In this document: one piece after another, positions 8,274 to 17,474 of the stretch
How the letters are laid out: every line of letters begins with the position of its first letter
Position numbering within the stretch: the stretch's first letter is position 1
Origin: an uncultured Pseudomonadota bacterium
GTDB lineage: Bacteria > Pseudomonadota > Gammaproteobacteria > Xanthomonadales > Wenzhouxiangellaceae
Assembly (NCBI GenBank): GCA_937138395.1
Contig: CAKZPB010000113.1
Location: 1-54,812, forward strand
DNA: 54,812 nucleotides
Direction of reading: 5' to 3'
Notes under the pieces: model-generated
What the model was told of the DNA's origin: nothing
Database searches by the model: none
Seen by the model: only the letters and a program-made list of their open reading frames with translations
Translations under genes and position numbers: made by a program

Positions 8274-8849
8274 ATGAACGATGAGCCCACAATCGCCACG
8301 GACTACTGCACGCTCGCGCCCGGTCACCCGTGGCACGGTCCGTATCATGATCAAGAATACGGGTTTCCGGCCATCGAAGACCACGTGTTGTTCGAGCGGC
8401 TGGTGCTGGAGATCAACCAGGCCGGACTGTCCTGGCTGACCATCCTGAAAAAACGAAATCACTTTCGTCAGGCCTATGACAATTTCGATGTTGACCGGGT
8501 TGCTGCATACGATGAGGCAGAGCGCCGACGGCTGTTGAGCGACAAGGGCATTATTCGCAACCGGCTCAAGGTGAATGCGGCCATTGTCAATGCTCAAAAG
8601 CTGGTTGAGTTCCGCGAGCAGTATGGCTCGTTTCGAAGCTGGCTGATGGCCGATCATGCGGGCCTCGATCGACGGAAATTGGCCAGCTGGGTCAAGTTGT
8701 TCAAGTCCAACTTCAAATTCGTCGGGCCCGAGATCGTCAACGAGTTTTTGATGAGTACCGGCTATCTTGCAGGCGCGCACCGCACGGATTGTCCGGTCTA
8801 CACGAGCATTCTCAAGCTCGAACCCGACTGGTTGCGCTGGGCTGACTAA
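8274..8849 (+). CDS. tag: DNA-3-methyladenine glycosylase I
   Basis: 191 residues. Base-excision repair enzyme removing 3-methyladenine. The family pattern is clear: YHDQEYGFP near the N-terminus, FERLVLEINQAGLSW, FDVDRVA, IIRNRLKVNAAI and FVGPEIVNEFLMSTGYL. The zinc ligands of the family appear conserved: an N-terminal Cys (TDYC), the His of YHD, and the C-terminal His and Cys spaced four apart (AHRTDC). The gene begins 9 bases after the oxidase stop, so it is probably co-transcribed with it although unrelated in function. Confidence 0.94.
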   Translation: MNDEPTIATDYCTLAPGHPWHGPYHDQEYGFPAIEDHVLFERLVLEINQAGLSWLTILKKRNHFRQAYDNFDVDRVAAYDEAERRRLLSDKGIIRNRLKVNAAIVNAQKLVEFREQYGSFRSWLMADHAGLDRRKLASWVKLFKSNFKFVGPEIVNEFLMSTGYLAGAHRTDCPVYTSILKLEPDWLRWAD

Positions 8850-8862
8850 GCACAGGAACACT

Positions 8863-9873
8863 ATGAAGCGAACGCTGCACTGCATGGTTATCGTCATCGT
8901 ATGGATTGGAATGCATCCATTTCTGCACGCGCAGACAGCCGATGATGCTGCACGGCTTTCACCGATCGAGCTGGAGGCACACTGGGCGTCGAGAAACCTT
9001 CAGCCCTGGCGTGACTGGCTCTCCACGCTCAACTCGACACGAGCGCAACAACCCGATGCATTGCTGGTGCGTGCGCGCCTGGCGCGGGCCGATGGCCAGG
9101 TCGACCAGGCCACCGATCTGGTTGAGCAGGGGCTGGCAATCACGCCGGACTCTTCGCCGTTGTATTCGCGTCTGGTGTTCGAACGTGCAACGTACAAATT
9201 GGACGGGTTGAATGATGCGGGCATGTTCAGCTCGCTCAGGATTGCACGATCCGTTCGTGATGATTTCGAGCAAGCACATGCTACCGACCCGAACTTCGTG
9301 CGCGCACAGCTCGGCCTGCTGCAGTTTCATGCCAGCGCGCCAGCCATCGCCGGTGGTCGAGACGCCCGTGCAGAGGCCATGCGCACATTGCTGCAGTCAA
9401 CGGCCCCGCATCAACTGACGGTCTTCGAGGCGGCTCAACAGCTCGAGCAGGACCAGGCCCAGGCCGCACTGGAATTGATCGAATCACTGCCAGCGGACGT
9501 GACCTTTGATGATCCCTACTGGATATTGATCATGAGTACTGTGCTGCAGGACCAGGGTCGCTTCGAGCTGGCCAGTCAGTTGATCGAGGAGTCACTGGTT
9601 CGATTCCCCCGGCATGCCGGACTCTGGTATCAGCGGGGACGCATCGCGGCCGAGTCCAACCAAGACCCGGGCCGGGGGCTCGAAGCCATGCTGCAGTACC
9701 TGGAATTGCCGCACTGGCCCGGAGACCCTGAATTAGCGGCGGCCTGGTGGCGCATCGGCCAGCTGCAGCTGGCTTTGGGGCGCGATGAAGGTGCGCGCGA
9801 GGCGCTGGAGTATGCGCTGACCCTAGATCCGGAATTCGAGCCCGCAAAGACGCTACTGGAACAACTGAACTGA
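8863..9873 (+). CDS. Exported TPR-repeat protein
   Basis: 336 residues with an N-terminal hydrophobic stretch ending in HAQ (about 1-23), a good Sec signal peptide with likely cleavage after HAQ. The remainder is a chain of TPR-like helices; the clearest are around 60-95 (ARADGQVDQATDLVEQGL), 225-255 (DQGRFELASQLIEESL) and 290-330 (ALGRDEGAREALEYALTLDP). It is probably periplasmic. It starts 13 bases after tag and ends 29 bases before mlaA, which runs the other way. It has no catalytic motif, and its partners are unknown. Its position next to the mla operon is suggestive only. Confidence 0.85.
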   Translation: MKRTLHCMVIVIVWIGMHPFLHAQTADDAARLSPIELEAHWASRNLQPWRDWLSTLNSTRAQQPDALLVRARLARADGQVDQATDLVEQGLAITPDSSPLYSRLVFERATYKLDGLNDAGMFSSLRIARSVRDDFEQAHATDPNFVRAQLGLLQFHASAPAIAGGRDARAEAMRTLLQSTAPHQLTVFEAAQQLEQDQAQAALELIESLPADVTFDDPYWILIMSTVLQDQGRFELASQLIEESLVRFPRHAGLWYQRGRIAAESNQDPGRGLEAMLQYLELPHWPGDPELAAAWWRIGQLQLALGRDEGAREALEYALTLDPEFEPAKTLLEQLN

Positions 9874-9902
9874 TCGCTTGAAAGCGCAGCGTCGACCGAT
9901 TA

Positions 9903-10673
9903 TCAGTAGTCCTCTTCCAGAAACGAGTCATAGTCCGGCGTATCGGACTCGCCGGTAATCTGGAAGTTTCTGCGCTGTAACCATGCGTCGCGTACGAAAA
10001 GATATTCGTCAAAGGCATCTTCAATCTGATTTTCGAACGGCAGCAGGTTCGCGCGTCGCTGGATCAGATCAACGCCGATCAGGGCCGGGCGCTCTTGCGT
10101 CAGGTCATGCCAGAAAAACGAGCCATACTGACCGAGCGGAATCGGACCGGCAGTCTCAAAGGGTCGACCAACGGAATCTCGAATGGTCGAAGGGCCGAGA
10201 AAGGGCAGGATGAAATAGCGACTGTCCTCCCAGCCCCAGATTGCCAGCGTTTGCCCGAAATCCTCCTCGTAGTACGGAATATTGCCGTCTGTTGCGATGT
10301 CGAAAATGCCGCCAATACCGAAGATCGTGTTCACGAACAGCCGCTCGAACGCGCGGCCGGCATCACCCGGACGGCCCTGCAGCAACAGATTCAGAATGGT
10401 TGGCACCGACTGGATGTTATTCAGAAAGTTGGTCACGCCTTGTTCGACCGGATCGGGTACGACGGCTTCATATCCTGTTGCAACCGGGATCAGCACAGCC
10501 TTGTCAATGGCGCGATTGAACGCATACATGTTCCGGTTGTAGGGCTCCCACGGATCTGCCGGGTCGCGCAGTTCAGGCGGCGGCGCTGTCGTCGCGCAGG
10601 CACCCAGCACCATGGCCACTGTTGCCAGCAGGCAGCTCCTGAAGAGGCCCGTTTTTTTTGAATTCGTGTTCAA
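9903..10673 (-). CDS. mlaA: MlaA/VacJ outer-membrane lipoprotein
   Basis: 256 residues. Outer-membrane part of the Mla system that keeps outer-leaflet lipid asymmetry by removing misplaced phospholipids. The lipoprotein signal has the lipobox LGAC with acylated Cys26. Family motifs are DPWEPYNRNMYAFN, FLNNI, FVNTIFGIGGIFD and EDFGQTLAIWG followed by PFLGPSTIRD. The start is TTG at 10673, overlapping the mlaB stop, with a strong GAGGAAGAG just upstream. Its place as the last gene of the same operon as mlaFEDCB differs from E. coli, where mlaA is separate. Confidence 0.95.
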   Translation of the reverse strand: MNTNSKKTGLFRSCLLATVAMVLGACATTAPPPELRDPADPWEPYNRNMYAFNRAIDKAVLIPVATGYEAVVPDPVEQGVTNFLNNIQSVPTILNLLLQGRPGDAGRAFERLFVNTIFGIGGIFDIATDGNIPYYEEDFGQTLAIWGWEDSRYFILPFLGPSTIRDSVGRPFETAGPIPLGQYGSFFWHDLTQERPALIGVDLIQRRANLLPFENQIEDAFDEYLFVRDAWLQRRNFQITGESDTPDYDSFLEEDY

Positions 10674-10969
10674 CGCTCTTCCTCGCTGGTCCAGCCCAAC
10701 AACGTATCAACCTGGCTCAGCGCCGCGATCGTGCGCAGATTATCGGGCGGGTTCAGAAATTCGATGTTTTGATTCTGCTGCCGAGCCCAGTTCGACCATT
10801 CCAGTAGCAGTGCAACGGCACTGGAGTCGGTTTTGTTCAGTTCCGTCAAGTCAATCGACACAGGCATTGAGCTCGATTGCCAGGCCAGACTCTTTCGATA
10901 GAGTTCCGGCGTCTCATCGACGGTCAGGTCGCCTGCCAGGCTGGCGTTGTTGTCAGTCCTCTGTAACAT
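10670..10969 (-). CDS. mlaB: STAS-domain protein MlaB
   Basis: 99 residues, a single STAS domain: a beta-rich start (ASLAGDLTVD), then SIDLTELNKTDSSAVALLLEW, which carries the conserved Asp-Ser pair of STAS proteins. In E. coli MlaB binds MlaF on the cytoplasmic side and is needed for assembly and activity of the MlaFEDB transporter. ATG 10969 is preferred (MLQRTDNN). This overlaps the end of mlaC by 17 bases, and the gene overlaps mlaA at its 3' end by 4 bases, so the row is tightly coupled. An in-frame start seven codons upstream (10990) is possible. Confidence 0.88.
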   Translation of the reverse strand: MLQRTDNNASLAGDLTVDETPELYRKSLAWQSSSMPVSIDLTELNKTDSSAVALLLEWSNWARQQNQNIEFLNPPDNLRTIAALSQVDTLLGWTSEEER

Positions 10970-11573
10970 CGACCACCAGCATGTTGTCATCGAGGCGCTG
11001 CATCATGCCTTCAAAGCCGTGCGCGCGGACTTCTTCACCAATCTGGTTGCGAAAGGTCGTGACATAGGAAATGCCCTCTACAATGACATCGAAGATTTTC
11101 CAACCTTGTTCGGTGTTGCGGAAAACATAATCGACCGGCGTGCGCGCACCGTTGTTCAGTCGGACTCGAGTGCGCACCTTGGTCATTCGATCGGTCCCGT
11201 CCGGCGCCATCGGCAGAATTTCGATCTGATCACGCGTCTGGAATTCAAGCAGGGCATCGGCGTATCGATCGATCAGCATATCGCTCATCCGGTCTGAAAA
11301 ACGCTCGATCTGTTCCGGTTCCAGACTGCGTCCGTTGCGGCCCAGCACCAGCCGGCCAGAGTAGGTCACATCGATTTTCGGCAGCAGTATGTTGTAGGTC
11401 AGTTGCTTCAATTGTGCTGGATTCCGTTCGAGATTCTGCCGGTCTTCATCGACTGCAGCAAACAGCTCTTGCGTCGTCATTCGCACAATTTCCTGAGGAT
11501 TTTGTGCATACAGCGAACCACAAATCAAGCCATTGAACACGATCAAGAAGATCATCTGGATTGCGCGTTTCAT
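10953..11573 (-). CDS. mlaC: Periplasmic phospholipid carrier MlaC
   Basis: 206 residues with a Sec signal peptide (hydrophobic about 6-20, cleavage near LYAQ). Mature MlaC ferries phospholipid between MlaA in the outer membrane and MlaFEDB in the inner membrane. Family signs are the DxxRQNLERNPAQL region, LPKIDVTYSGRLVLG, FSDRMSDMLIDRYADALLEF, the DYVFRNTEQGWKIFDVIVEG core and a C-terminal SYVTTFRNQI. It overlaps mlaD by 4 bases (ATGA). Confidence 0.95.
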   Translation of the reverse strand: MKRAIQMIFLIVFNGLICGSLYAQNPQEIVRMTTQELFAAVDEDRQNLERNPAQLKQLTYNILLPKIDVTYSGRLVLGRNGRSLEPEQIERFSDRMSDMLIDRYADALLEFQTRDQIEILPMAPDGTDRMTKVRTRVRLNNGARTPVDYVFRNTEQGWKIFDVIVEGISYVTTFRNQIGEEVRAHGFEGMMQRLDDNMLVVDVTED

Positions 11574-12037
11574 GATTCGTCCTCTCCAGTGTTACCAATC
11601 AAGTAGCGGTTAATCAATTGTTCCAGTACGACGGCAGAACTGGTGATCAGCACTTTGTCGCCGTCTTGAAGGATTTCGGGGGAGCCACCGGGTTCGATAC
11701 CAACGTACTGATCACCCAACAAGCCGCTGGTCAGAATAGCTGCTGAACTGTCGTCCGGCAGCTGGTCATATTCGGTATTGATGGCCAGCGTCACGCGCGC
11801 GTTGAAGCTGATTGGATCCAGTTCGATCGAATCGACGCTGCCGATGCGCACACCGCCTAGATTGACCGGCGCCCGTGGTTTCAGGCTTCCGATATTGGCG
11901 AATTCTGCGGTCAGGCGGTAACTGCCGCTGCTGAAACTACCGCCATTGGTTGCCTGGATTGCCAGAAACACCAGTGCCGCAATACCCAGCAGCAGAAATA
12001 CGCCGGCAGCAAATTCGATTTGATGTGAAGATCTCAT
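11570..12037 (-). CDS. mlaD: MCE-domain protein MlaD
   Basis: 155 residues: one N-terminal membrane helix (about 11-28) followed by a single MCE domain (about 38-115) with YRLTAEFANIGSLKPRAPVNLGGVRIG, as in MlaD, which forms the hexameric ring of the MlaFEDB transporter facing the periplasm. The C-terminal part (LLGDQYVGIEPGG) is also typical. It starts 13 bases after the mlaE stop. Confidence 0.95.
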   Translation of the reverse strand: MRSSHQIEFAAGVFLLLGIAALVFLAIQATNGGSFSSGSYRLTAEFANIGSLKPRAPVNLGGVRIGSVDSIELDPISFNARVTLAINTEYDQLPDDSSAAILTSGLLGDQYVGIEPGGSPEILQDGDKVLITSSAVVLEQLINRYLIGNTGEDES

Positions 12038-12050
12038 AGTGCAATTCCAA

Positions 12051-12818
12051 TTAGAGCATCATGGCAGTCAGTACAAAGTCGAGCAGCAGCACGGTGATGG
12101 CCGTAGCGATTACGGTCTGCGTAGTAGCCAGCGCGACGCCTTCGCCGGTCGGTTTGCAGGTCCAGCCATAATAGACCGCCAGCCAGCTGGCCAAAAAGCC
12201 AAAAACGACGGCCTTTATCATACCGCCGCCGAAATCACGTCCGAGTTCAACACTGTTCTGCATATTGCCCCAGAACACGTTGGAATCAATGCCCATCATG
12301 AAAATCCCGAACACGACGCCGCCCAACAGCGCGGTCATGTTGAAGATCAGCGTCAGGACCGGCACGGCAATCAACCCGGCCAACAATCGCGGCTGAACGA
12401 TTCGCTCCATCGGATCGATCGCCATCAGGTCAAGCGCATCGAGTTGTTCTGTGGCCTTCATCAATCCGATTTCGGCCGTCATCGAGGTCCCGGCGCGGCC
12501 GGCAAACAAAATGGCGGTCAATACCGGGCCGAGTTCACGAAACAGCGACAACGAGAGCACGGTACTGACCGCGTCACCGGCGCCAAACCGGGTCAGCGTG
12601 TCGTAGGTCTGCAGTGTCAGGACAAGACCAACAAAAAAACCGCAGGTAATGATGATGATCAGTGATCGCACGCCGACAAAATAGGTCTGGCGCAGCACTT
12701 CGCCCAGCTGCAGTGACGTGAAACGCATCCGCCCGAGAGCCGTCAGTAGAAAGACCACTGCATGGCCCAGCCTGGCAATCGGGCGCGTCAATCGACTGCC
12801 TGAAGACTGCGGATCCAT
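12051..12818 (-). CDS. mlaE: ABC transporter permease MlaE
   Basis: 255-residue MlaE-family integral membrane protein with about five to six membrane segments. Characteristic elements are FVGVRSLIIIITCGFFVGLVLTLQ, GRAGTSMTAEIGLMKATEQLDAL (the conserved coupling region) and DPMERIVQPRLLAG. It is the permease of the inner-membrane phospholipid transporter. It starts with ATG overlapping the mlaF stop by one base (TAATG), which implies translational coupling with the ATPase. Confidence 0.96.
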   Translation of the reverse strand: MDPQSSGSRLTRPIARLGHAVVFLLTALGRMRFTSLQLGEVLRQTYFVGVRSLIIIITCGFFVGLVLTLQTYDTLTRFGAGDAVSTVLSLSLFRELGPVLTAILFAGRAGTSMTAEIGLMKATEQLDALDLMAIDPMERIVQPRLLAGLIAVPVLTLIFNMTALLGGVVFGIFMMGIDSNVFWGNMQNSVELGRDFGGGMIKAVVFGFLASWLAVYYGWTCKPTGEGVALATTQTVIATAITVLLLDFVLTAMML

Positions 12819-13633
12819 TATTTGGGCCCCATGATGTCAGCATCCAGCGCCGGGGCCGGGTAGTGAAAGGGTACCGGGCCATCCGGCAAGCCCTGCATGA
12901 ACTGTTTGATCATTGGCTCGTCGCTTGAACTCAATTCAGCAGGCGTTCCGAATCCAACCACCTTGCCGCCCGCGATGATGCAGGCCAGATCGGCAAACTT
13001 GGATACTTCGGATACGTCATGCGTGATCACAACGCTGGTAATGCCAAGCACGCGATTGATCTGCTGAATCAAGCGGCCACCGGCTGCGAGCGAAATTGGA
13101 TCCAGCCCGGCAAACGGCTCGTCGTACAGCATCAGCTCCGGGTCCAGCGCCAATGCACGGGCCATGGCCACGCGTCGGTTCATGCCGCCGGACAGCTGCT
13201 GTGGATAGAGTTCGGCCGCACCGCGCAGGCCAACGGCCTGCAGTTTGAGCAGCACAATCTTGCGGATCAGCGTCTCGGGCAGCCTGGTGTGCTCGCGCAG
13301 CGGCAAGGCCACGTTGTCAAAGCAGGTCAGGTCGGTCAATAGCGCACCATTTTGCAGCAGCACGCCGATGTCCCGTCGCACCCGGTTGAGCTCACTTCGC
13401 TTCAAGCGAGGGATCTCCTGGTCGCCGATGAAGACGCTGCCCGAGGTTGGTTTCAGTTGCCCGGAAATCAGCTTCATGACCGTGGTTTTGCCCGAACCGC
13501 TCGGCCCCATGATGGCTGTGACCCGGCCGGCCGGAATGCTCAGATTGAATCCGTCCAGCACACGGTGACCGCTGCGGATCATGCGAACATCGCGCAGTTC
13601 AACGGCGGTAGTGCTGGAGTCGGGGATGTTCAT
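12818..13633 (-). CDS. mlaF: ABC transporter ATPase MlaF
   Basis: 271-residue nucleotide-binding subunit: Walker A GPSGSGKT at 43-50, Q-loop LLQNGALLTDLT, signature LSGGMNRR, Walker B ELMLYDEPFAGLDP and switch His in VVITHDVSE. The GALLTDLT segment after the Q-loop is typical of MlaF/Ttg2A. It is the first gene of the mlaFEDCBA operon; a promoter-like sequence lies about 57 bases upstream. Confidence 0.96.
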   Translation of the reverse strand: MNIPDSSTTAVELRDVRMIRSGHRVLDGFNLSIPAGRVTAIMGPSGSGKTTVMKLISGQLKPTSGSVFIGDQEIPRLKRSELNRVRRDIGVLLQNGALLTDLTCFDNVALPLREHTRLPETLIRKIVLLKLQAVGLRGAAELYPQQLSGGMNRRVAMARALALDPELMLYDEPFAGLDPISLAAGGRLIQQINRVLGITSVVITHDVSEVSKFADLACIIAGGKVVGFGTPAELSSSDEPMIKQFMQGLPDGPVPFHYPAPALDADIMGPK

Positions 13634-13690
13634 ATCGATACCGGTTCAAGTCAAAAATGCGGCAACTATTGATCCAACGGCCTGATCATC

Positions 13691-13718
13691 ATTATTGCCG
13701 AAATTGCGGTCTAGCCAA
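13691..13718 (-). promoter_or_regulatory. Probable promoter of the mla operon
   Basis: On the minus strand TTGGCT, a 16-base spacer and AATAAT lie about 57 bases before the mlaF ATG, in the 216-base gap between hslU and mlaF. Both hexamers deviate from consensus but the spacing is good. Nothing else is visible in this gap. Confidence 0.35.
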
Positions 13719-13849
13719 CCCTGTCGATGGTCACGCCGTCAGCCCCGGATCGCATGGCTGGGCTATTCGACCACAGGTCGAGCCATTAGTGCCGCGCAGG
13801 ACGACGAATCGCTTGTGCATTCGACCAGACCGGCAACGTCGCAAGCTGA

Positions 13850-15193
13850 TTACAGAATGTAGCGGCTCAGGTCCTCATTGGCGGCGAGGTCTTTGAGATG
13901 CTCGTCGACGTAAGAATCATCAATGCTCAGTGTGCTTCCGGACCGGTCGGGTGCGGTAAACGAGACCTCATCCAATAGGCGTTCCATGACAGTATGCAGC
14001 CTGCGCGCGCCGATGTTCTCGGTTGATTCATTGACCGCAAAACTGATCTCAGCGAGGCGACTGACGGCGCTATCCAGAAACTTCACTTCCACGCCTTCGG
14101 TTGCCATCAGCGCGTGGTATTGCTTGGTCAGCGAGGCATCGGGTTCGGTCAGAATGCGCTCGAAATCATTTGCAGTCAGGGCGCGAAGCTCGACTCGAAT
14201 CGGTAGGCGGCCCTGCAGCTCGGGCACCAGGTCGGACGGTTTGGCGACATGAAATGCACCGGATGCGATAAACAGTATATGGTCGGTATTGATCGGGCCG
14301 TATCGTGTATTGACCGTGCTGCCCTCGACCAGCGGCAGCAAGTCTCGCTGCACGCCTTCACGTGAGACTTCACCGGCCGTGCCCTGGTCGGATCGACGGC
14401 AGACCTTGTCGATTTCATCGATAAACACGATGCCGTTCTGGGCTGCATTTTCGAGTGCCTGCTGCTTGACCTCTTCGTCGTTGATCATGCTGTCCGCTTC
14501 CTGTTCGATCAGCAGCGGCAGCGCATCCTTGACTTTCATACTGCGCTTCTTGGTTTTATCGCCTGCGACGTTGGAAAACATCTGCTGAAGTTGGGACGTC
14601 ATTTCCTCCATACCGGGCGGCGCCATGATATCGACCCCGACCTGCAAGGTGACGTCAACGTCGACCTCGCGCTCGTTCAGTTCGCCGGCCAGCAGTTTCT
14701 GCATCAACTTGCGCCGGGTCTCGCTTTGACCCTGTTCAACCGGCTCTTCGGGGCTGTTGGCAAAGCCTGTGGTCTGGCGTCGCGGCAGCAGAAGATCGAC
14801 GATGCGCTCCACGGCGGCATCTTCAGCACGTGACCGCACGCCTTCCATGGCGGATTCACGCGCCATCTTGACGGAGCTTTCGACCAGGTCGCGCACGATC
14901 GATTCGACGTCCTTGCCGACGTATCCGACTTCGGTGAATTTGGTGGCTTCGACTTTGACAAAGGGTGCGCGTGCAAGGGCCGCCAGGCGTCGGGCGATTT
15001 CGGTTTTGCCAACGCCGGTCGGGCCGATCATCAGAATGTTCTTGGGCGTGATTTCCGGGCGAAGCTTTTCATCGACCTGCATGCGACGCCACCGGTTGCG
15101 CAATGCAATGGCAACTGCGCGCTTGGCGTCGGACTGGCCGATGATGTGGCGGTCCAATTCCTGGACAATTTCTCGTGGCGTCATATATGACAT
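13850..15193 (-). CDS. hslU: ATP-dependent protease ATPase subunit HslU
   Basis: 447 residues. AAA+ unfoldase that feeds substrates to HslV. The N-terminus [20 protein letters not shown] is the family form, so ATG 15193 is used rather than the TTG one codon upstream. Walker A is GPTGVGKT (57-64); Walker B is [11 protein letters not shown]. The inserted I-domain (about 110-240) is present, including an [16 protein letters not shown] region. The C-terminus EDLSRYIL is the conserved tail that docks into HslV. It follows hslV by 11 bases in one operon. Confidence 0.97.
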   Translation of the reverse strand: MSYMTPREIVQELDRHIIGQSDAKRAVAIALRNRWRRMQVDEKLRPEITPKNILMIGPTGVGKTEIARRLAALARAPFVKVEATKFTEVGYVGKDVESIVRDLVESSVKMARESAMEGVRSRAEDAAVERIVDLLLPRRQTTGFANSPEEPVEQGQSETRRKLMQKLLAGELNEREVDVDVTLQVGVDIMAPPGMEEMTSQLQQMFSNVAGDKTKKRSMKVKDALPLLIEQEADSMINDEEVKQQALENAAQNGIVFIDEIDKVCRRSDQGTAGEVSREGVQRDLLPLVEGSTVNTRYGPINTDHILFIASGAFHVAKPSDLVPELQGRLPIRVELRALTANDFERILTEPDASLTKQYHALMATEGVEVKFLDSAVSRLAEISFAVNESTENIGARRLHTVMERLLDEVSFTAPDRSGSTLSIDDSYVDEHLKDLAANEDLSRYIL

Positions 15194-15204
15194 CAATGCA
15201 TTCC

Positions 15205-15765
15205 TTACGATTCGATAGCCAGCGTTTCGATGGTGTGGTTCTGGTTGGTATAGATGCAGATTTCGCCGGCGATGGTCAGGGCTTCGCGGCAGATCGCTTC
15301 GGCATCGGCATCCGAGTGACGCATCATGGCCATGGCGGCGGCCTGTGCAAACGGCCCGCCTGAGCCTATGGCAATCAGTCCCTCTTCCGGTTCAATCACG
15401 TCACCGTTGCCGGAGATGATCAATGAGGCTTCATGGTTGGCCACGGCCAGCAGGGCTTCGAGCCGACGCAACATGCGATCGGTGCGCCAGTCCTTGGCCA
15501 GTTCAACCGCGGCCCGGGTCAAGTGTCCGGAATGTTGCTCCAGCTTGCTCTCGAAGCGCTCGAACAGCGTGAATGCATCGGCTGTGGCACCGGCGAATCC
15601 GGCAATGACTTCATTGCGGTAGAGTTTGCGCACTTTGCGCGCATTGGCTTTCATGATGGTGTTGCCGAGCGTGACCTGGCCATCGCCGCCGAGTACGACC
15701 TGGTTGCCGCGTCGAACAGACACGATGGTCGTACCGTACAGTTGATCGCTACGTGAATGATCCAT
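15205..15765 (-). CDS. hslV: ATP-dependent protease subunit HslV with N-terminal propeptide
   Basis: 186 residues. Threonine-dependent peptidase of the HslUV (ClpQY) complex. The conserved mature start TTIVSVRR lies at residues 12-19, so 11 residues ([11 protein letters not shown]) must be removed to expose Thr12. The E. coli enzyme loses only its initiator Met, whereas Xanthomonadales-type HslV has a similar short leader. Core motifs [14 protein letters not shown] and [15 protein letters not shown] are intact. It is preceded by a sigma32-type promoter. Confidence 0.96.
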   Translation of the reverse strand: MDHSRSDQLYGTTIVSVRRGNQVVLGGDGQVTLGNTIMKANARKVRKLYRNEVIAGFAGATADAFTLFERFESKLEQHSGHLTRAAVELAKDWRTDRMLRRLEALLAVANHEASLIISGNGDVIEPEEGLIAIGSGGPFAQAAAMAMMRHSDADAEAICREALTIAGEICIYTNQNHTIETLAIES

Positions 15766-15809
15766 GCGGAATCCTTGGCGAATGAGTTCAAATAAGCTTA
15801 GAACTCAAC

Positions 15810-15838
15810 ACATGGGGCCAATGGTCTGCCGCCTCAAG
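15810..15838 (-). promoter_or_regulatory. Heat-shock (sigma32-type) promoter of hslVU
   Basis: On the minus strand CTTGAG, a 15-base spacer and CCCCATGT lie about 45 bases upstream of the hslV ATG. The sigma32 consensus is CTTGAA and CCCCATnT with 13-17 bases between, so this is a close match in sequence, spacing and position. E. coli hslVU is a known heat-shock operon, which supports the call. Confidence 0.72.
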
Positions 15839-15906
15839 CGGACGAACAGGCGCAGATGATCAATTCAGGCCCGGGTTTGCGTTCGCGCTGCGCGTGATGA
15901 ACCTGA

Positions 15907-17406
15907 TCAGCGACGACCAAGCAGGCTGCCGAGCAAGCCGCGTGACAGTTCGCGTCCGATGGTCGTGCCGATCGAACGCATGGTGGACTTCAAGAACGCT
16001 TCACCGGCCGATTGCCGCCCACTGCGGCGCTTGGGCTTGCTGGCTCGTGCGGCGGCTTTGCGTGCCTCGGCTTCTGCTTTGGCCGCTTGATCGGCTTGTG
16101 CCTGGTCCTCGGCGGCCTGAGCGGCCTGTTCAGCCCGGCGAGCCAGCATTTCATGCGCGGAATCGCGGTCAATCGGCGTGTCATATTTCGGCCCGACCGG
16201 ACTGCGCTGCAGTACGGCGGCGCGCTCTTCTTCTGAAATGACACCCATACGGCAGCCGGGTGGCGCAATCAGGGTCTGATCGACCGGCTGGGGTACACCC
16301 TTGTTGGCCAACATCGATACCAGCGCTTCACCCACGCCAAGCGTGGTAATGGTTTCAACCACGTCGATGGACGGATTCGGCACAAAGGTTTCAGCCGCCG
16401 CACGCACGGCTTTCTGGTCACGCGGCGTAAATGCGCGCAGCGCATGCTGGACCCGGTTGCCCAATTGGCCGAGCACGTCGTCGGGCACATCGTCCGGATT
16501 CTGGGTGCAGAAATACACGCCAACACCCTTGGAGCGGATCAGTCGAACCACCTGTTCCACGCGCTGCAGCAGCGCCTTCGGACAGTCGTCGAACAGCAGG
16601 TGTGCTTCGTCGAAAAAGAACACCAGCCTGGGCTTGTCCAGGTCGCCGACTTCGGGTAACTGCTCGAACAGCTCGGACAGCAGCCACAGCAGAAAGCTGG
16701 AATAGAGTCTCGGTTTCAGTATCAGCGATTCTGCGCTCAGAATGTTGATGACCCCCTGTCCGGACAGGTCCTGGCGCATCAGGTCGCTCAATTCCAGTGC
16801 GGGTTCGCCAAAAAAGGCGCTACCGCCATCGGCTTCAAGACGCAGCAGTGCGCGCTGAATTGCGCCGATGCTGGCCGTATTGACCAGCCCGTATTCAGTA
16901 CTGATCTGCTTACGGTTTTCCTGCACGTGGTTGAGCAGGGCGCGCAGGTCATCGAGATCCAGCAACAGCAGGCCCGATTCATCGGCTACGCGAAACACGA
17001 CGTTCAGCACGCCTTCCTGGGTGTCGTTCAATTCCAACATGCGGGCCAGCAGGGTCGGGCCGATTTCGGTCATCGTGGTGCGAATAGGGTGGCCGGACTT
17101 GGCCCAAAGGTCCCAAAGCACCACTGGATTGGCCTGTTGCCGGTAATTCTCGATACCAATAATTTCAAGTCGTTCATCAATCTTGGGATGCGGCGAGCCG
17201 GCCGCGGCCAGGCCGGCGATGTCCCCTTTGGCGTCGGCAACGAAAACCGGGACGCCCATCCTGGAAAAACCTTCGGCCATCAACATCAACGTGACGGTCT
17301 TGCCGGTACCGGTAGCTCCGGCGATCAAGCCGTGACGATTGGCGTATTCACCCAACAGGTGGATGGAATCCGCGCCTTTGCCGATCAGTATGGAGTGTGT
17401 GCTCAA
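15907..17406 (-). CDS. HerA/FtsK-like ATPase, DUF853 (YjgR) family
   Basis: 499 residues. P-loop NTPase with Walker A GATGTGKT (30-37), AKGDIAGL after strand 2, Walker B LVFFFDEAHLLF, and a sensor-like VYFCTQNPDD. The C-terminal about 80 residues include an Ala/Lys/Arg-rich, probably coiled segment with QAAEDQAQADQAAKAEAEA and a basic tail. It belongs to the HerA-like clan of bacterial helicase or translocase ATPases; its cellular role is not established. The start is TTG 17406, which has GAGGAA eight bases upstream, a better context than any nearby ATG in frame. It is monocistronic between hslV and a DUF2007 gene on the other strand. Confidence 0.9.
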   Translation of the reverse strand: MSTHSILIGKGADSIHLLGEYANRHGLIAGATGTGKTVTLMLMAEGFSRMGVPVFVADAKGDIAGLAAAGSPHPKIDERLEIIGIENYRQQANPVVLWDLWAKSGHPIRTTMTEIGPTLLARMLELNDTQEGVLNVVFRVADESGLLLLDLDDLRALLNHVQENRKQISTEYGLVNTASIGAIQRALLRLEADGGSAFFGEPALELSDLMRQDLSGQGVINILSAESLILKPRLYSSFLLWLLSELFEQLPEVGDLDKPRLVFFFDEAHLLFDDCPKALLQRVEQVVRLIRSKGVGVYFCTQNPDDVPDDVLGQLGNRVQHALRAFTPRDQKAVRAAAETFVPNPSIDVVETITTLGVGEALVSMLANKGVPQPVDQTLIAPPGCRMGVISEEERAAVLQRSPVGPKYDTPIDRDSAHEMLARRAEQAAQAAEDQAQADQAAKAEAEARKAAARASKPKRRSGRQSAGEAFLKSTMRSIGTTIGRELSRGLLGSLLGRR

Positions 17407-17474
17407 ATCAATTCCTCATGCTGTGTTGTTGATGCTGAACTGCTATTTTAACGGTCCACTCGCGCGCAACCGAG

